Position numbers and translations under genes: made by a program. Positions 39,405 through 49,596 of a stretch of 64,000 nt of DNA are shown one piece after another. The stretch lies in the NCBI GenBank assembly GCA_963843465.1, contig CAWJKP010000001.1, forward strand, positions 2,294,001 through 2,358,000, in the 5' to 3' direction. Position 1 is the stretch's first letter. Each line of letters begins with the position of its first letter. Source of the stretch: CAWJKP01 sp963843465 (lineage in GTDB: Bacteria; Planctomycetota; Planctomycetia; Pirellulales; Thermoguttaceae). The notes beneath the pieces were generated by a model. That model searched no databases. It saw nothing but the letters and a program-made list of their open reading frames with translations, and was not told where the DNA came from.

Positions 39405-40668
39405 ATGGCGCTCAATCGCATCCGAACGTGGCTGGCCGTCTGCCTGCTGGTCACCCTCTTGTCGACGCCCGGTTTGGCGACAGATCCGGTCGAGTCGGAT
39501 ATGCAGCTATTCGCCCCCGCGGAAACCGAGGGGTTCGGCGGCGGCGTCCGCAATAATGAAGGCTTTTTCGCGATGGTGGATTTCATCCAGTGGACGATCT
39601 CCAAGCCGAACACCACGGAGATCGGTTTCCAGGGCACCCCGCGGCAGGTCTTCCTGGACCCGACCGACTTCTATTTCCAGTCGAACTCGCTGAACACCAA
39701 CTTCATCGACTCGGAGAACACCCTGGGCGAACGCTTCGCACTGGGATCGATCGACGACGGGGAAGGCTTCATGGTCAGCGGCTGGTATCTCCATACCTTG
39801 AGCGAAAACTTCAGCTTCACCGGCGTGCAGGTGAATTTCAACGCCCCGCTGATCCCCGGCGAGACCAACAACAGCGTTCCGCTGGGCGAAGCCAATCTGC
39901 TCCAGGGCAACATCGACGCGGCGGTGCCACCAGAACGTCCGCGACCTGCCCGTGGTCTTCAACACCCTGGAGATCAAGGATGCCTCGTCGGCCTACCGGG
40001 TCGACGTGGATTACATCCATCGCATCCAGCCCACGGAGCACTGCGGCACCTTCGAGTTGTACTTCGGCGTGGGCTACATGAATTTCACCGAGGACTTCGA
40101 CGTCACGGCGCCCGACATCGAACCCGCACCAACGAACCCCCCCACGGCGGCGAGCCCCACGCCCGGCGGCATTCTCAACGACAGCTACTGGTACACCCAC
40201 GCCGTCAACAACATCGTCGGCCCCGAGTTCAAGATCCGTTGGTTCCGCACCTACGACCGTTGGACCTGGGAGGCCCAGGGCGGATTCATGGCGGGCTACA
40301 ACCGCCAGGACATCACCCAGAACGGCGTTTTTGCCGAAGAGGCGAACGACCCGACTTCCGCGTACTTCCACGGAAACATCGGGCAGGGGCTCTACCTGTT
40401 GACCACGAGCTTCCAGAATTCGGCCTTCCTTAACGAGTTCAGCCCCGTGACCGATTTCAGCGGCAACATCAAGTACGCGATCACCCGCGCCGTTTCCGTC
40501 CGCGTCGGCTACAGCTTCCTCTGGGCCGCGAACATCGCCCGGCCCGTGGACATGGTCAACTACGAGATCGGCACGGGCCCCGGGCAGAAGATGGGCATCA
40601 TCACCGCGAACAATCGACAAGACGTCTTCATCCAAGGCTGGAACGTGGGCATCGAGATGAATCGCTGA
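39405..40668 (+). CDS. BBP7-family outer-membrane beta-barrel protein (one frame break)
   Basis: About 420 residues once the break near 39926-39932 (an extra C in GTGCCACC) is closed. A signal peptide (WLAVCLLVTLLSTPGLA) precedes a beta-rich body. The family signature is clear at the end: FMAGYNRQDITQNGVFAEE, FSPVTDFSGNIKYAITRAVSVRVGY, AANIARPVDMVNYEIG and QDVFIQGWNVGIEMNR. BBP7 proteins are abundant planctomycete outer-membrane barrels of unknown cargo. Two ATGs, 39396 and 39405, are possible; 39405 gives better spacing to GAGG. It follows the giant surface protein, which may be coincidental or may reflect a surface cluster. Confidence 0.87.
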
Positions 40669-40677
40669 GCGACCGTT

Positions 40678-40896
40678 TCAGCAGGCCGAGCGGCCGGCCC
40701 GCGGCGGACTCTCCATGTCGCTGCGATCCGCGGAGTGCCACAGCGGCAACCCCGCGCGCACCCGCAAGGCCAGCGTGCGGACCTTCTCATCCGTGCCAGG
40801 CATCGCGTCGGTCGATTCGAACTGGCTTTCCGGCGTCTCCACCGGCTCGAAGTCCCAGAATCCCATTTGAATCGCTTCCAGAACGGACTTCACCAC
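40678..40896 (-). CDS. Small conserved planctomycete-type protein
   Basis: A 72-residue protein with LEAIQMGFWDFEPxE, a central DAMPGTDEK and LRVRAGLPLWHS. This pattern is one I associate with small proteins found across planctomycetes, with no known function. I place the start at GTG 40896, which follows GGGGAAGGAG; an upstream TTG/ATG would be in-frame but lies before that site. It converges on the BBP7 gene (9 bases apart). Confidence 0.65.
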   Translation of the reverse strand: MVKSVLEAIQMGFWDFEPVETPESQFESTDAMPGTDEKVRTLALRVRAGLPLWHSADRSDMESPPRAGRSAC

Positions 40897-40971
40897 GACT
40901 GCTGCTCCTTCCCCCGGCAAGAAATGCCGCATCAAGGTGACGAGAGCTACCTTGAAGCGATTAGTATTCCG

Positions 40972-41682
40972 TTAACCGTGGCAGTTGTCAACTGGCGGTC
41001 GTGAAAAAACTTGCCACACCAGCCCGCAAACCCGTTGGAAGTCCAGAGGGCCTCCACGCCCGCCCCGGCAGGCGGCGCCGCGAACCGCGATATAGTCCGG
41101 CGCCAGCGAGAGAACCCGGCCAAGCGCATCCCCGTCGAGAGAGCCGGCCAGAACGGCCAGCATCGCTCGCCGGCGAATCTGGGCGACAAAAGCCGACAAG
41201 GCGTCGATCGGCCAATGGCTCAGGAGGTTGCCGGCCGATTTCTCGAACGTGTCGATCAATACGGCTCGGCAACCCAGGCGCCGGGCCTGCTCCAGCACGC
41301 GATCGGGCCGCGGCGCACGGGCCGTGGGCCAGTCGGCATAGACCACCGCCACCACGCCGACCCCGCCCAGTGGCTCCACGGCCCGCCGCCAACGCTCGGG
41401 CCAGTCCGGCTCCTCCGCCATCCCCGCCAGACCCAACTTAACATACGACACGCCAGCCGCCGTCGCCCCGCCGGCCAGGCCTCCATCGGCCGCCAACTCC
41501 CCCAGGGCCATGCTCACCGGCGCCGCCTTGCCGACCGCGGCAACGATCTCGTCGACGACCGATCGGTCGGCCCGGCCCAGCGACCCTCGGCTCGGCTCCT
41601 TGACGTCGATCAAGTGAACCCCCGCCCGCAGGGCAACTCGCGCCTCGTCCACGTCGCGAACGCTTACCAGAAGTCGCGTCAT
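40972..41682 (-). CDS. mfnB: (5-formylfuran-3-yl)methyl phosphate synthase MfnB
   Basis: A 236-residue TIM-barrel protein of the DUF556/MfnB family. The N-terminal motif LLVSVRDVDEARVAL and the Lys motif IDVKEPSRGSLG correspond to the first catalytic lysine region, and LIDTFEKSAGNLL to the second. In methanogens MfnB condenses two glyceraldehyde-3-phosphate molecules to the furan precursor of methanofuran. In planctomycetes it accompanies tetrahydromethanopterin-linked C1 transfer. No other pathway gene is seen here. The ATG at 41682 has no clear ribosome binding site. Confidence 0.88.
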   Translation of the reverse strand: MTRLLVSVRDVDEARVALRAGVHLIDVKEPSRGSLGRADRSVVDEIVAAVGKAAPVSMALGELAADGGLAGGATAAGVSYVKLGLAGMAEEPDWPERWRRAVEPLGGVGVVAVVYADWPTARAPRPDRVLEQARRLGCRAVLIDTFEKSAGNLLSHWPIDALSAFVAQIRRRAMLAVLAGSLDGDALGRVLSLAPDYIAVRGAACRGGRGGPLDFQRVCGLVWQVFSRPPVDNCHG

Positions 41683-41758
41683 GCCGCCATCATACGCGGC
41701 CCGTCAACCCCGGCAAGCGTTTCCGCGGTCTCGGCTTGATTCTTGCCCACTCGCCGGA

Positions 41759-41982
41759 GTAGGGTGGGATAAGCTCGCGCATGCGAGCGCCGGCCAACCA
41801 AGAGTGAGTGTTCAGTGGTTAGTGGCCAGCGGTCAGTGGATGAGGGTAGAGGGATAAGGGATGAGGGACGCGGGTGTTCGCTTTCATCGGCCATTCTCTT
41901 ATCCATTTTCACTGACCACTAGCCACTGTCTACTCTCCCTTCGTGGGCCGGCGGCTGCCAAGGCGGCCTTGTCCCACCCTAC
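41759..41982. repeat. GTAGGGTGGGA(C/T)AAGCTCGC element, long form 2
   Basis: The arms match those at 22361-22625. The interior holds GTTCAGTGGTTAGTGGCCAGCGGTCAGTGG and, inverted near the other end, CACTGACCACTAGCCACTG, so the shorter motif is itself an inverted pair inside the longer element. It lies just upstream of the transporter gene. Confidence 0.8.
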
Positions 41983-41999
41983 ACCTCCAGCCGAGACCC

Positions 42000-43673
42000 A
42001 TGTCTCACGCCCCCAACCCTGCCGACGTTTCCCGGCCGCTCAGCCTGGCGATCGTCCTGGCCTTGGCGCTCTATTCGACCGCGGCGCTAATCGGCTGGCC
42101 CCAGGAGGCGACGCGGCAGATGGTCCAACAAGCGGCGCTCGAGCGACCGCACGCCGGGCCGGAATCCCGCGACGTGGGACCGGGTGCCCCCCATGCGATT
42201 GAAACCGTTCACGGGCAGGCGCTCAAGGTAGCAGGCACACGCCGTGTGCCGTCCGCTGTCTTCGCTCGTACGGACGGACGGCACACGGCGTGTGCCTGCT
42301 ACATTCCTCGCCCGCCCTTGTACATGGTCGTACCGTTCGCCCTCTTGCTGCTGGCCATCGCCGTGCTCCCCCTGGTTCCCCGGACAGCCGCCTGGTGGGA
42401 GAGCAACTTGCACCGCTTCTACGTGGCCGGCGGGTTGGGACTGCTGACCCTGCTCTACTATCTCTTCCTGCACCAGGCGCCGGTCATGGCCCATTGGCCG
42501 GTCCAGGCCCTCGTCCGGCCGGGGCCGAGACCTGACTTCGCGCTGGGCCGAGCGGTCCTGGTCAACGCCATGCTCGGCGAATATCTGCCCTTCATCATCA
42601 TGCTCTTCAGCCTCTATACGATCAGCGGCGGCATCCGCATCGCGGGGGACCTTCGCGCCCGGCCGTCGACCAACACGGCCTTCCTCCTGGCCGGCGGGCT
42701 GGTGGCCAGCCTGATCGGCACGACCGGGGCGGCCATGCTCTTGATCCGTCCCCTGCTGGAGACCAACCGCCAACGGAAGCACGTCCGCCATACGGTGGTT
42801 TTCTTCATCTTCATCGTCTGCAACTGCGGCGGCTGCCTGCTCCCTCTGGGCGATCCGCCGCTCTACTTGGGCTACTTGCAGGGCGTGCCCTTCTCCTGGA
42901 CTCTAAGGCTCTGGCCCGCGTGGCTGCTGGTCAACGGAAGCCTGTTGGCGGTCTATTTCCTCTGGGACCGCCTGATCGCCCTGCCCCGCGAGAGCCCGGG
43001 CGACATCTCCCGCGACCAGGCCCGGGTCCACCCGCTACGGTTCTCGGGGATCTGGCCAAGCGGCCTGCTGCTGGCCGGGTTGATCGCGGCGGTCGCGCTG
43101 CTGGACCCCGCCAAGCTCGTGCCGGGAACCACGTGGCATCCCTGGGTCTATCTCCGCGAGGCGGTGGAGTTGGCGATGGTGCTCCTGTCGCTGGTGCTGG
43201 GAGCCCCGGGCATCCACCGGGCGAACCGCTTCAGCTACGCCCCGATGGTGGAGGTGGCCGTCCTGTTCTTCGGCATCTTCCTCTGCATGCAGCCGCCCTT
43301 GGAGATCGTCGGGGCGCTGGGGCCGCAATTGGGACTCCATTCGCCGGCCCAATTCTTTTGGGCCTCGGGCCTGCTCTCGTCGGTGCTGGACAACGCCCCC
43401 ACGTACCTGGTCTACTTCGAGGCGGCCCGCTCGCTCGGCGGCGGCACTCCCGTGGCCGGCACAGGCGTCGATGCCGCGCGGCTGGCGGCCCTCAGCCTGG
43501 GCTCGGTCTTCATGGGGGCCAATACCTATATCGGCAACGGCCCCAACTTTATGGTCAAGGCCCTCGCCGAGCAGGCCGGGGTTCGCATGCCCGGCTTCTT
43601 CGGCTACCTGGCTTATAGCCTCGCGATCCTGATCCCGCTGTTCCTCCTGGCAACGCTGCTTTTCTTCCGCTGA
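42000..43673 (+). CDS. Ion/citrate-superfamily membrane transporter (Na+/H+ antiporter-like) with inserted element
   Basis: A 557-residue protein with about 12 membrane helices. Family features include CGGCLLPLGDPPLYLGYLQG and, near the end, SSVLDNAPTYLVYF and FMGANTYIGNGPNFMVKA, matching the paired hairpin motifs of the ArsB/NhaD/CitMHS superfamily. Ion exchange or anion uptake is likely; specificity is unknown. Residues ~77-101 are encoded by a palindromic element (42228-42302) inserted in frame between the first helix region and the second, where it probably forms a tolerated loop. ATG 42000 is chosen because upstream residues come from a repeat. Confidence 0.83.
   Translation: MSHAPNPADVSRPLSLAIVLALALYSTAALIGWPQEATRQMVQQAALERPHAGPESRDVGPGAPHAIETVHGQALKVAGTRRVPSAVFARTDGRHTACACYIPRPPLYMVVPFALLLLAIAVLPLVPRTAAWWESNLHRFYVAGGLGLLTLLYYLFLHQAPVMAHWPVQALVRPGPRPDFALGRAVLVNAMLGEYLPFIIMLFSLYTISGGIRIAGDLRARPSTNTAFLLAGGLVASLIGTTGAAMLLIRPLLETNRQRKHVRHTVVFFIFIVCNCGGCLLPLGDPPLYLGYLQGVPFSWTLRLWPAWLLVNGSLLAVYFLWDRLIALPRESPGDISRDQARVHPLRFSGIWPSGLLLAGLIAAVALLDPAKLVPGTTWHPWVYLREAVELAMVLLSLVLGAPGIHRANRFSYAPMVEVAVLFFGIFLCMQPPLEIVGALGPQLGLHSPAQFFWASGLLSSVLDNAPTYLVYFEAARSLGGGTPVAGTGVDAARLAALSLGSVFMGANTYIGNGPNFMVKALAEQAGVRMPGFFGYLAYSLAILIPLFLLATLLFFR
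42228..42302. repeat. Palindromic mobile element (GTAGCAGGCACACGCC family), copy 2, within a coding sequence
   Basis: The inverted arms match those at 1695-1753. It is exactly 75 bp, so it adds 25 codons without shifting the frame and contains no stop in the reading frame used. The centre differs from copy 1. Confidence 0.87.
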
Positions 43674-43714
43674 CCTAGCCAGCGGCCCGCCCAGGCACTA
43701 TAAAGACGTAGACC

Positions 43715-43773
43715 GTAGGTTATGCTTTAGCATAACGTACAAGTCTCGCCCGTTATGCTTAAGCATAACCTAC
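43715..43773. repeat. GGTTATGCTTTAGCATAAC palindromic element, copy 2
   Basis: Two GTTATGCTTxAGCATAAC hairpins, as at 21442-21518. An ATG within it (43755) is in frame with RNase D, but I think the gene starts later. Confidence 0.8.
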
Positions 43774-43793
43774 AAGACCTGAACGGTGGGCCA

Positions 43794-45007
43794 GTGTCGT
43801 ACCTGAATATCACGTCGGACCAGCAGTTGCAGCAGTTTTGCGCGGGACTGGCTGGCTGTGCGTGGATCGGTTTCGACACGGAGTTCGTCTCCGAGCACTC
43901 TTACCGGCCCCACCTCTGCCTGGTGCAGGTGATTACCGCAGAGCAGATGGCCTTGATCGACGCCATTGCGCTGGCCGACTTGCGGCCCTTCTGGGAAGCG
44001 GTCGCCGCGCCCGGCCATGAGACGATTGTTCACGCCGGCCGCGGGGAGGTGGAATTCTGTCTCCGCGCGGTGGGCAAGCCCCCGGCCGGATTGTTCGACG
44101 TGCAGTTGGCCGCCGGCCTGGTCGGCATCGAGTATCCGGCCGGCTTTCGCACGCTGATCTACAAGCTCCTGGGCGAAACGGCCCGCAAAGAGGAGACCCG
44201 CACCGACTGGCGCCGCCGGCCGCTAAGCCAGCGGCAGATCGAGTACGCATTGGACGACGTGCGTTACCTGCCCCGCTTGGCCGAGAAGCTCAAGTCGAGG
44301 CTGGCGCGGCTGGGACGCTCGGCTTGGCTCGAGGAAGAGATGCGCTCCTGGCTCGAGGAAGTCGAGGGGGCCTTCCACCAGGAGCGTTGGCGCCGCGTGT
44401 CGGGCAACTCCGGGCTGGACCGCCGCAGCCTGGCGCTGGTCCGCGAGCTCTGGCGGTGGCGCGAGGCCGAGGCCCAAAGGCGCAATTGTCCCGTCCGCCG
44501 CGTCTTGCGCGACGACCTGATCATCGAGCTGGCCAAGCGGCAGACGGCCGACGTGAAGCGGATCCAGGCCGTGCGGGGCCTCGAACGGGGCGACCTCGCG
44601 CGGCAGATCCCCAAGATGGCCGCCTGCATCCAGCGGGCCTTGAAGCTTCCCGACGAAGAGTGCCCGCCGCTGGCCCACCACGAGCCGGCCCCGCAACTTT
44701 CGGTCCTGGGCCAGTTCCTTTTTCCGCCTTGGGAAGCCTCTGCCGGCAGGCGCAGTTGGCGCCCAATCTGGTCGGCACGCCCAACGACATCCGCGACCTG
44801 ATCGGCTACCGCACGGGGCGCGTCGCGTCGCAGACGCCGCCCTTATTGGCCCGCGGATGGCGGGCGGGGATCGTCGGCCAGCTCTTCGACGATCTGTTGG
44901 CCGGGCGGAAGTCGGTCCGCGTCGCCGACGCAACGTCCGATTCCCCCCTGGTCTTCGAGCCCGTCGAGCCTCGTCCCGAGCCGCCCCGTCCCGCGGAAGC
45001 GGAATAG
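43794..45007 (+). CDS. rnd: Ribonuclease D, 3'-5' exonuclease with HRDC domain (one frame break)
   Basis: About 404 residues when the break is closed. The DEDDy exonuclease motifs are GFDTEF (I), HAGRGEVEF (II) and YALDDVRYL (III), followed by an HRDC domain (about 205-300) and a helical end. RNase D trims tRNA 3' ends. Motif II has Glu where Asp is usual. The frame shifts near 44716-44721, where a T-run appears one base short, and continues to the stop at 45007. I prefer GTG 43794 because the ATG at 43755 lies in a palindromic repeat; neither has a strong ribosome binding site. Confidence 0.85.
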
Positions 45008-45063
45008 CCGATATTTGGCACAATGTCCCAAAAGACGCGGACCGAGCCCGGCGGGGTCGAAGC

Positions 45064-45209
45064 CGGGTGCCATGCCCACGCAAGCGTGGGCATGTTCATC
45101 AACCATGGTTCGATGCCACAACCATGGCTCCCGTTTTCGAGCGTCACATGCCAAATTCCAGGTCTGCTTCGCTTCTACATGCCCACGCAAGCGTGGGCAT
45201 GGCACCCGG
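45064..45209. repeat. Inverted-repeat element with CATGCCCACGCAAGCGTGGGCATG ends
   Basis: GGGTGCCATGCCCACGC begins it, and its complement, ending GGCACCCGG, closes it. Each end is itself a perfect palindrome (CATGCCCACGC/GCGTGGGCATG). A shorter palindrome, ACCATGGTT/AACCATGG, lies inside. It abuts the IS30-like fragment. Confidence 0.8.
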
Positions 45210-45346
45210 CCGTTCCGGCTGCGGTTGCGTCGAAGGTCTGGGGAAATCGTGCTCTTGCTCCGGCCCAGCCGGTCGGCCATCCGCGTCTGCATTCTTCCAG
45301 CCCCGTGCAGGAGGGCTATGATCTCACGTTCTTCCAAGGTAAGATG
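45203..45346 (-). pseudogene. Fragment of an IS30-family transposase (N-terminal HTH)
   Basis: Minus-strand translation gives HLTLEEREIIALLH...ADRLGRSKSTISPDLRRNRS, which fits the N-terminal helix-turn-helix of IS30 transposases (HLTxEERExI ... LGRSxSTISRELxRN). Nothing of the catalytic DDE domain follows; the frame runs straight into the palindromic element. It is a decayed remnant that lies divergently against the start of the plus-strand secreted-protein gene. Confidence 0.65.
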
Positions 45347-45380
45347 AAGGTTGCGATTCAACTTTGACAGCAGGTTGCCC

Positions 45381-48300
45381 ATGAACGGTAATCCCCGGCG
45401 TGCTTGTTTCGCGGTTCTGCTTGCGATCTGTCTCCTCGTGTCGGCTTGGACAAGCGCGGGCATGGCGACGGAAACCGAGAACCTGGGCATTTCCGTGCTG
45501 CCCGCGCCGGGAAAGGTGACGGTCGACGGCAAGGTCGACGACTGGGATCTTTCCGGCGGCGTCTTCGCCTGCGGCGACGTGGAGAACCAGCGCCAAAAGT
45601 TCGCCGTGTGGGTCCACGCGATGTACGACGCGGAGAACCTTTACGTGCTGGCCCGCTGGATCGACGAGACGCCGCTGAACAACCCCGGGCAGGTGAGCGG
45701 ATCGTATGGGTTTGCCGGCGACTGCCTGCAATTCCGCACGATCACCGCGCCCGGCACGCCCCAGGAGCGCGGCAATCATTTCACCTGCTGGCGCGACCGC
45801 AACAAGCAGGACGTGATCTTCGTCGAGCGGGGCCGGGATTTCAAGGAAGGCGTGCTGAAGGACGCCAAGAGCGAAGGCGCGCGGCAGGCCTTCCTCGTCG
45901 ATCCCGACGGCAAGGGTTATGCCCAGGAAATAGCCGTTCCCTGGCGGCTGCTCACGCGCGACGGCCGGGCGCTGCGGCCCGGCGGTAGTTTCCGCATGAC
46001 CGTCGAGCCCAATTTCACCATCGGCGCCGAAGGCCGCCTTTCGATCAAGGACATTTTCCAGGCGGGCGTCACGCCGGACCGCGTCTTCACCTTCATGGCG
46101 TCGAACTGCTGGGGCACGGCCGTCCTGGAACGCCAAGGGCGGCTCGAGCCGCGGAGCGTCCGCCTGGCCGACGCCCGCGAGTTTCGCGTGCAGATGGCCG
46201 GCGGCGTGCCGCGCGTCGACTGGACCGGACTGGTGAAGACCGAGGAGCTTCAGGGCTTCAAGCCGATCGCCGTCACCATGCCCGAGGACGGCTACCTTTC
46301 GCTGCAAATCCTCAACTCCGAGGGACTGGTGGTCCGCCAGTTGCTGGCGACGGCCTCGATGACCAAGGGAAGGCACGAGATCAAGTGGGACGGTCTTTCG
46401 ACCATGAACTGGCGGACGCCGGGCCAATCCGTGCCGCTGGGCGACTACACCTGGCGGGCCCTCTGGCACAAGGGCATCGGCCTGCGGCTGCGCGGCTGGG
46501 CCTGCAACGCCGGCAACGCGCCCTGGGACTCCGACGCCACGTCGAACTGGGGCGGCGACCACGGCGTCCCCTGCACCTGCGCCGCGGAAGGCCAACAGGT
46601 CTTCCTCGGTTGGAACGGGGCCGAGGCCGGCAAGGCCCTGCTGGCCTGCGACCTGCGGGGACGTGTCCGCTGGAAGAACAGCCGCCAGGGAATGGCCGGC
46701 GCCGAGTTCGTCGCCGCCGACGGCGACCTGGTCTACGCCGTCAACTGGGGCCCGGAAAACTCCAATTCCATCTATCGCCTGCGGGCCGACTCGGGCGCTA
46801 TGCGCCCTGGGACAACGGCTCCTCCGACCTGACGTTGGCCAAGATCTTCCCCGGGGCCGGGAACCGGCCCAATCGGATCAATGGCCTGGCCGCCGGCAAC
46901 GGGAAGATCTATCTGAGCCTCAGCTCGGCCCGCTTCTTCCGCGACCAGGTCTCCGGCTGGCGGAGCGTGCTGGCGAAACTCAAGGCCGGCGACGGCATCG
47001 CCGGCACGCTGTGGAACAAGCTCGATGGGGCGACCAGGGGGCGGATCCAACAGTGGCTTGCCGGCAACGCCCCGGAAGACGAAGCCCTCAAGGCCCCCAA
47101 CTATTACACGCCCAACGTCCGCGATGCGGTGATCGAGGCCATGAACCGCGTGCTCAGCGACCGGTCGCTCGCCGGCGGCGACGGGCTCTCGCCCGACGCC
47201 CTGGCCTTGGCGGTCCGCCGCCGCCTGGAGGCCGCTTTTCCCGGCGAAATCGTGCCCTTAAAGACCGGCGTCGTGGCCGTCGTCGACGGCCGGACGCGAC
47301 GGTTGCTGGGCGCCTGGGAAGTGCCGCAACCGCGACAGCTCTGCGCGGCCGGCGAGAAGCGGGTGTATGTGGTCTCCGACGCCAAGGCGATCGTGGCCCT
47401 CGATCCGGCCACCGGGCAGATCCGGCCCGTCGTCGGCGGGCTGCGCAACGCCTCGGCCGTGGCCGTGGACCCCGACGGTCTGATCTACGTAGCGCTCGGC
47501 GAGCCGGAGAACCAGGTGAAGGTCTTCCGCCCCGACGGCCAGCTCGTCCGCGCCATCGGGCGCCGGGCGGCCGCCACCTGCTGGGACCCTGGCAGCAAGA
47601 CGGCATGGCCTTTGCCCGCGGCATCGCGGTAGACCGCCAGGGCCAGCTCTGGGTCGCGGAAGCCGACATGTGGCCCAAGCGGATCAGCGTGTGGGACGCG
47701 AAGACCGGCCGTTTCCTCCGCGAGTTCTTCGGGCCGACCGCCTACGGGGCGACCGGCGGGGCCATCAACCCCGTCGATCCCTCCCTGATGGTCGGCCACG
47801 GCTGTGAATGGCGGATCGATGCGACGACCGGTCGCGACACGTGCCTGGGCACGTTCACCCGCGACGGCATGGCCAACTCCCGCTTCGGCGTCGGCTCCAA
47901 CGGCCGCTTGTACCTGGCCGTGGCCTCCGGCTGGGCGTTCGAGACCTCCGACGTGCGGATCTTCGAGCGGACCGACGAGGCCCGCTTCGATCTCCGCGCC
48001 ATGTTCAGTTACCAGGGGAAGGACAAAGAGGCCAAGACCCTGTACTGGGCCGACGAGAACGGCGACCGGCGGCAACAGCCGGGCGAAGTGAAGACCTTCG
48101 ACGGCCACGTCCGCTTTAGCGGCTGGTACATGAGCTTTACGCCCGACATGACCATTTACAGCGAGAACCGTCAGTACAAGGTGGCGGGCTTCACCCCTTG
48201 CGGCGCGCCGAAGTACGACCTGGCCCATCCCGTCAAGATGCCGGCGGCGGGCCTGGGCTCGGCCGACGGCAGCCGCGTGCTCACTACCGGCAGTTACGGT

Positions 48301-49526
48301 GAATCGGAAAGTTGGATGTACTGCTACGACGTGGGCAGCGGCCGGAAGCTCTGGGCCTATCCCGACAATTTCGTGGGCGTACACGGCTCGCACCAGGCCT
48401 GCCCGCCGGTGGTGGGCATGGTCCGCGGCTCGTTCGGCCCGTGCGGCGCCGCCCGATTGCCCGCTCCCATCGGCAACATCTGGGTGCTGCCCACCAACGT
48501 CGGCGAATGGCACATCCTCACCGAGGACGGCTTCTACTTGACGCGGCTCTTTCAGGGCGATCCGATGAAGGTCCAGTGGCCGCCCCGAGCGGTACCGGGC
48601 GCCGTGCTCGACAATGTCCCGCCGGGACTGGGCGGCGAGGATTTCGGCGGCTCGATCTGCTTCGCCCGCGACGGCAAGCTCTATCTCCAGGCCGGCAAGG
48701 TCGGCTTCTGGAACATCGAAGTCGTAGGGCTGGACACGGTGAAGGCCATCAGCGGCGGCCGCATCTCGATCTCCGCAGCCGACGTGGCCGCGGCGGAGAA
48801 ACTCCGCAGCCGCTACCTCCAGGCCGCCGTCGGCACGCGAAAACTGGTCGTCCGCAAGAAAACCCCCGAGCTGACCGGCGATCTGAACCGCGACTTCGCC
48901 GGGGCGGAGATCATCGAGTACAAGAAGCAGGACAGCGCCGCCGCGCCTCGGCCGCCGCCTGGGACGACCAATACCTGTACCTGGCCTGGGACGTCCGCGA
49001 CTCGACCCCCTGGATCAACTCGGCCAAAGCGGCCGAGCAGATGTACCTCGGCGGCGACACGGTCGACTTCCAGCTTGGCACCGACCCCAAGGCCGATAAG
49101 AACCGGGACGAGGGCGCGCAGGGCGACCTGCGATTGTCGATCGGCAACTTCCAGGGCCAGCCCGTGGCCGTGCTCTATCGCAAGGTCGCGGCGCAGAAGA
49201 AACCGAAACAGTTCAGCTCCGGCGTGGTCCAGGATTACCGCATGGATTACGTCGACGTCGTGGGCGGCGCAAAGATCAAGATCAACGTGCGGGCGAACCA
49301 AGGCTACGTGGTCGAGGCGGCGGTGCCGCTGGCGGCGATCGATCTGCGGCCCGCCGACCGACTGGTGCTGCCGGCCGACTTCGGCGTGACCCACGGCGGC
49401 CCCGACGGCCAGCGGACCCGCCTGCGCAGCTACTGGAACAACCAGCATACCGGCATCGTCGATGACGCCGTGTTCGAGTTGCGGATGGAGCCGCGGAACT
49501 GGGGCCGGATCGAGTTCAAGCAATAG
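45381..49526 (+). CDS. Large secreted protein with CBM9-like ends and central NHL-type propeller (three frame breaks)
   Basis: About 1,380 residues when three breaks are closed: near 46796, 47571 and 48947-48955, each consistent with one lost base in a G/C run. A signal peptide (FAVLLAICLLVSAWTSAGMA) leads to a CBM9/DOMON-like domain (VTVDGKVDDWD ... NLYVLARWIDETP). A long middle region resembles NHL/SMP-30 propellers (GIAVDRQGQLWVAEADMW, VAVDPDGLIYVALGE). The end is a second CBM9-like domain (QYLYLAWDVRDSTP ... YVVEAAVPLAAIDL). It probably binds or processes extracellular glycans; no catalytic motif is recognised. The sulfatase gene follows 70 bases downstream. Confidence 0.78.
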
Positions 49527-49596
49527 CGGCGCAGAGGGAATCGGCCGCCTTCGATCGTAACCGTAGAATTACGCAACCCGGCCGGAGCTGAAAATC

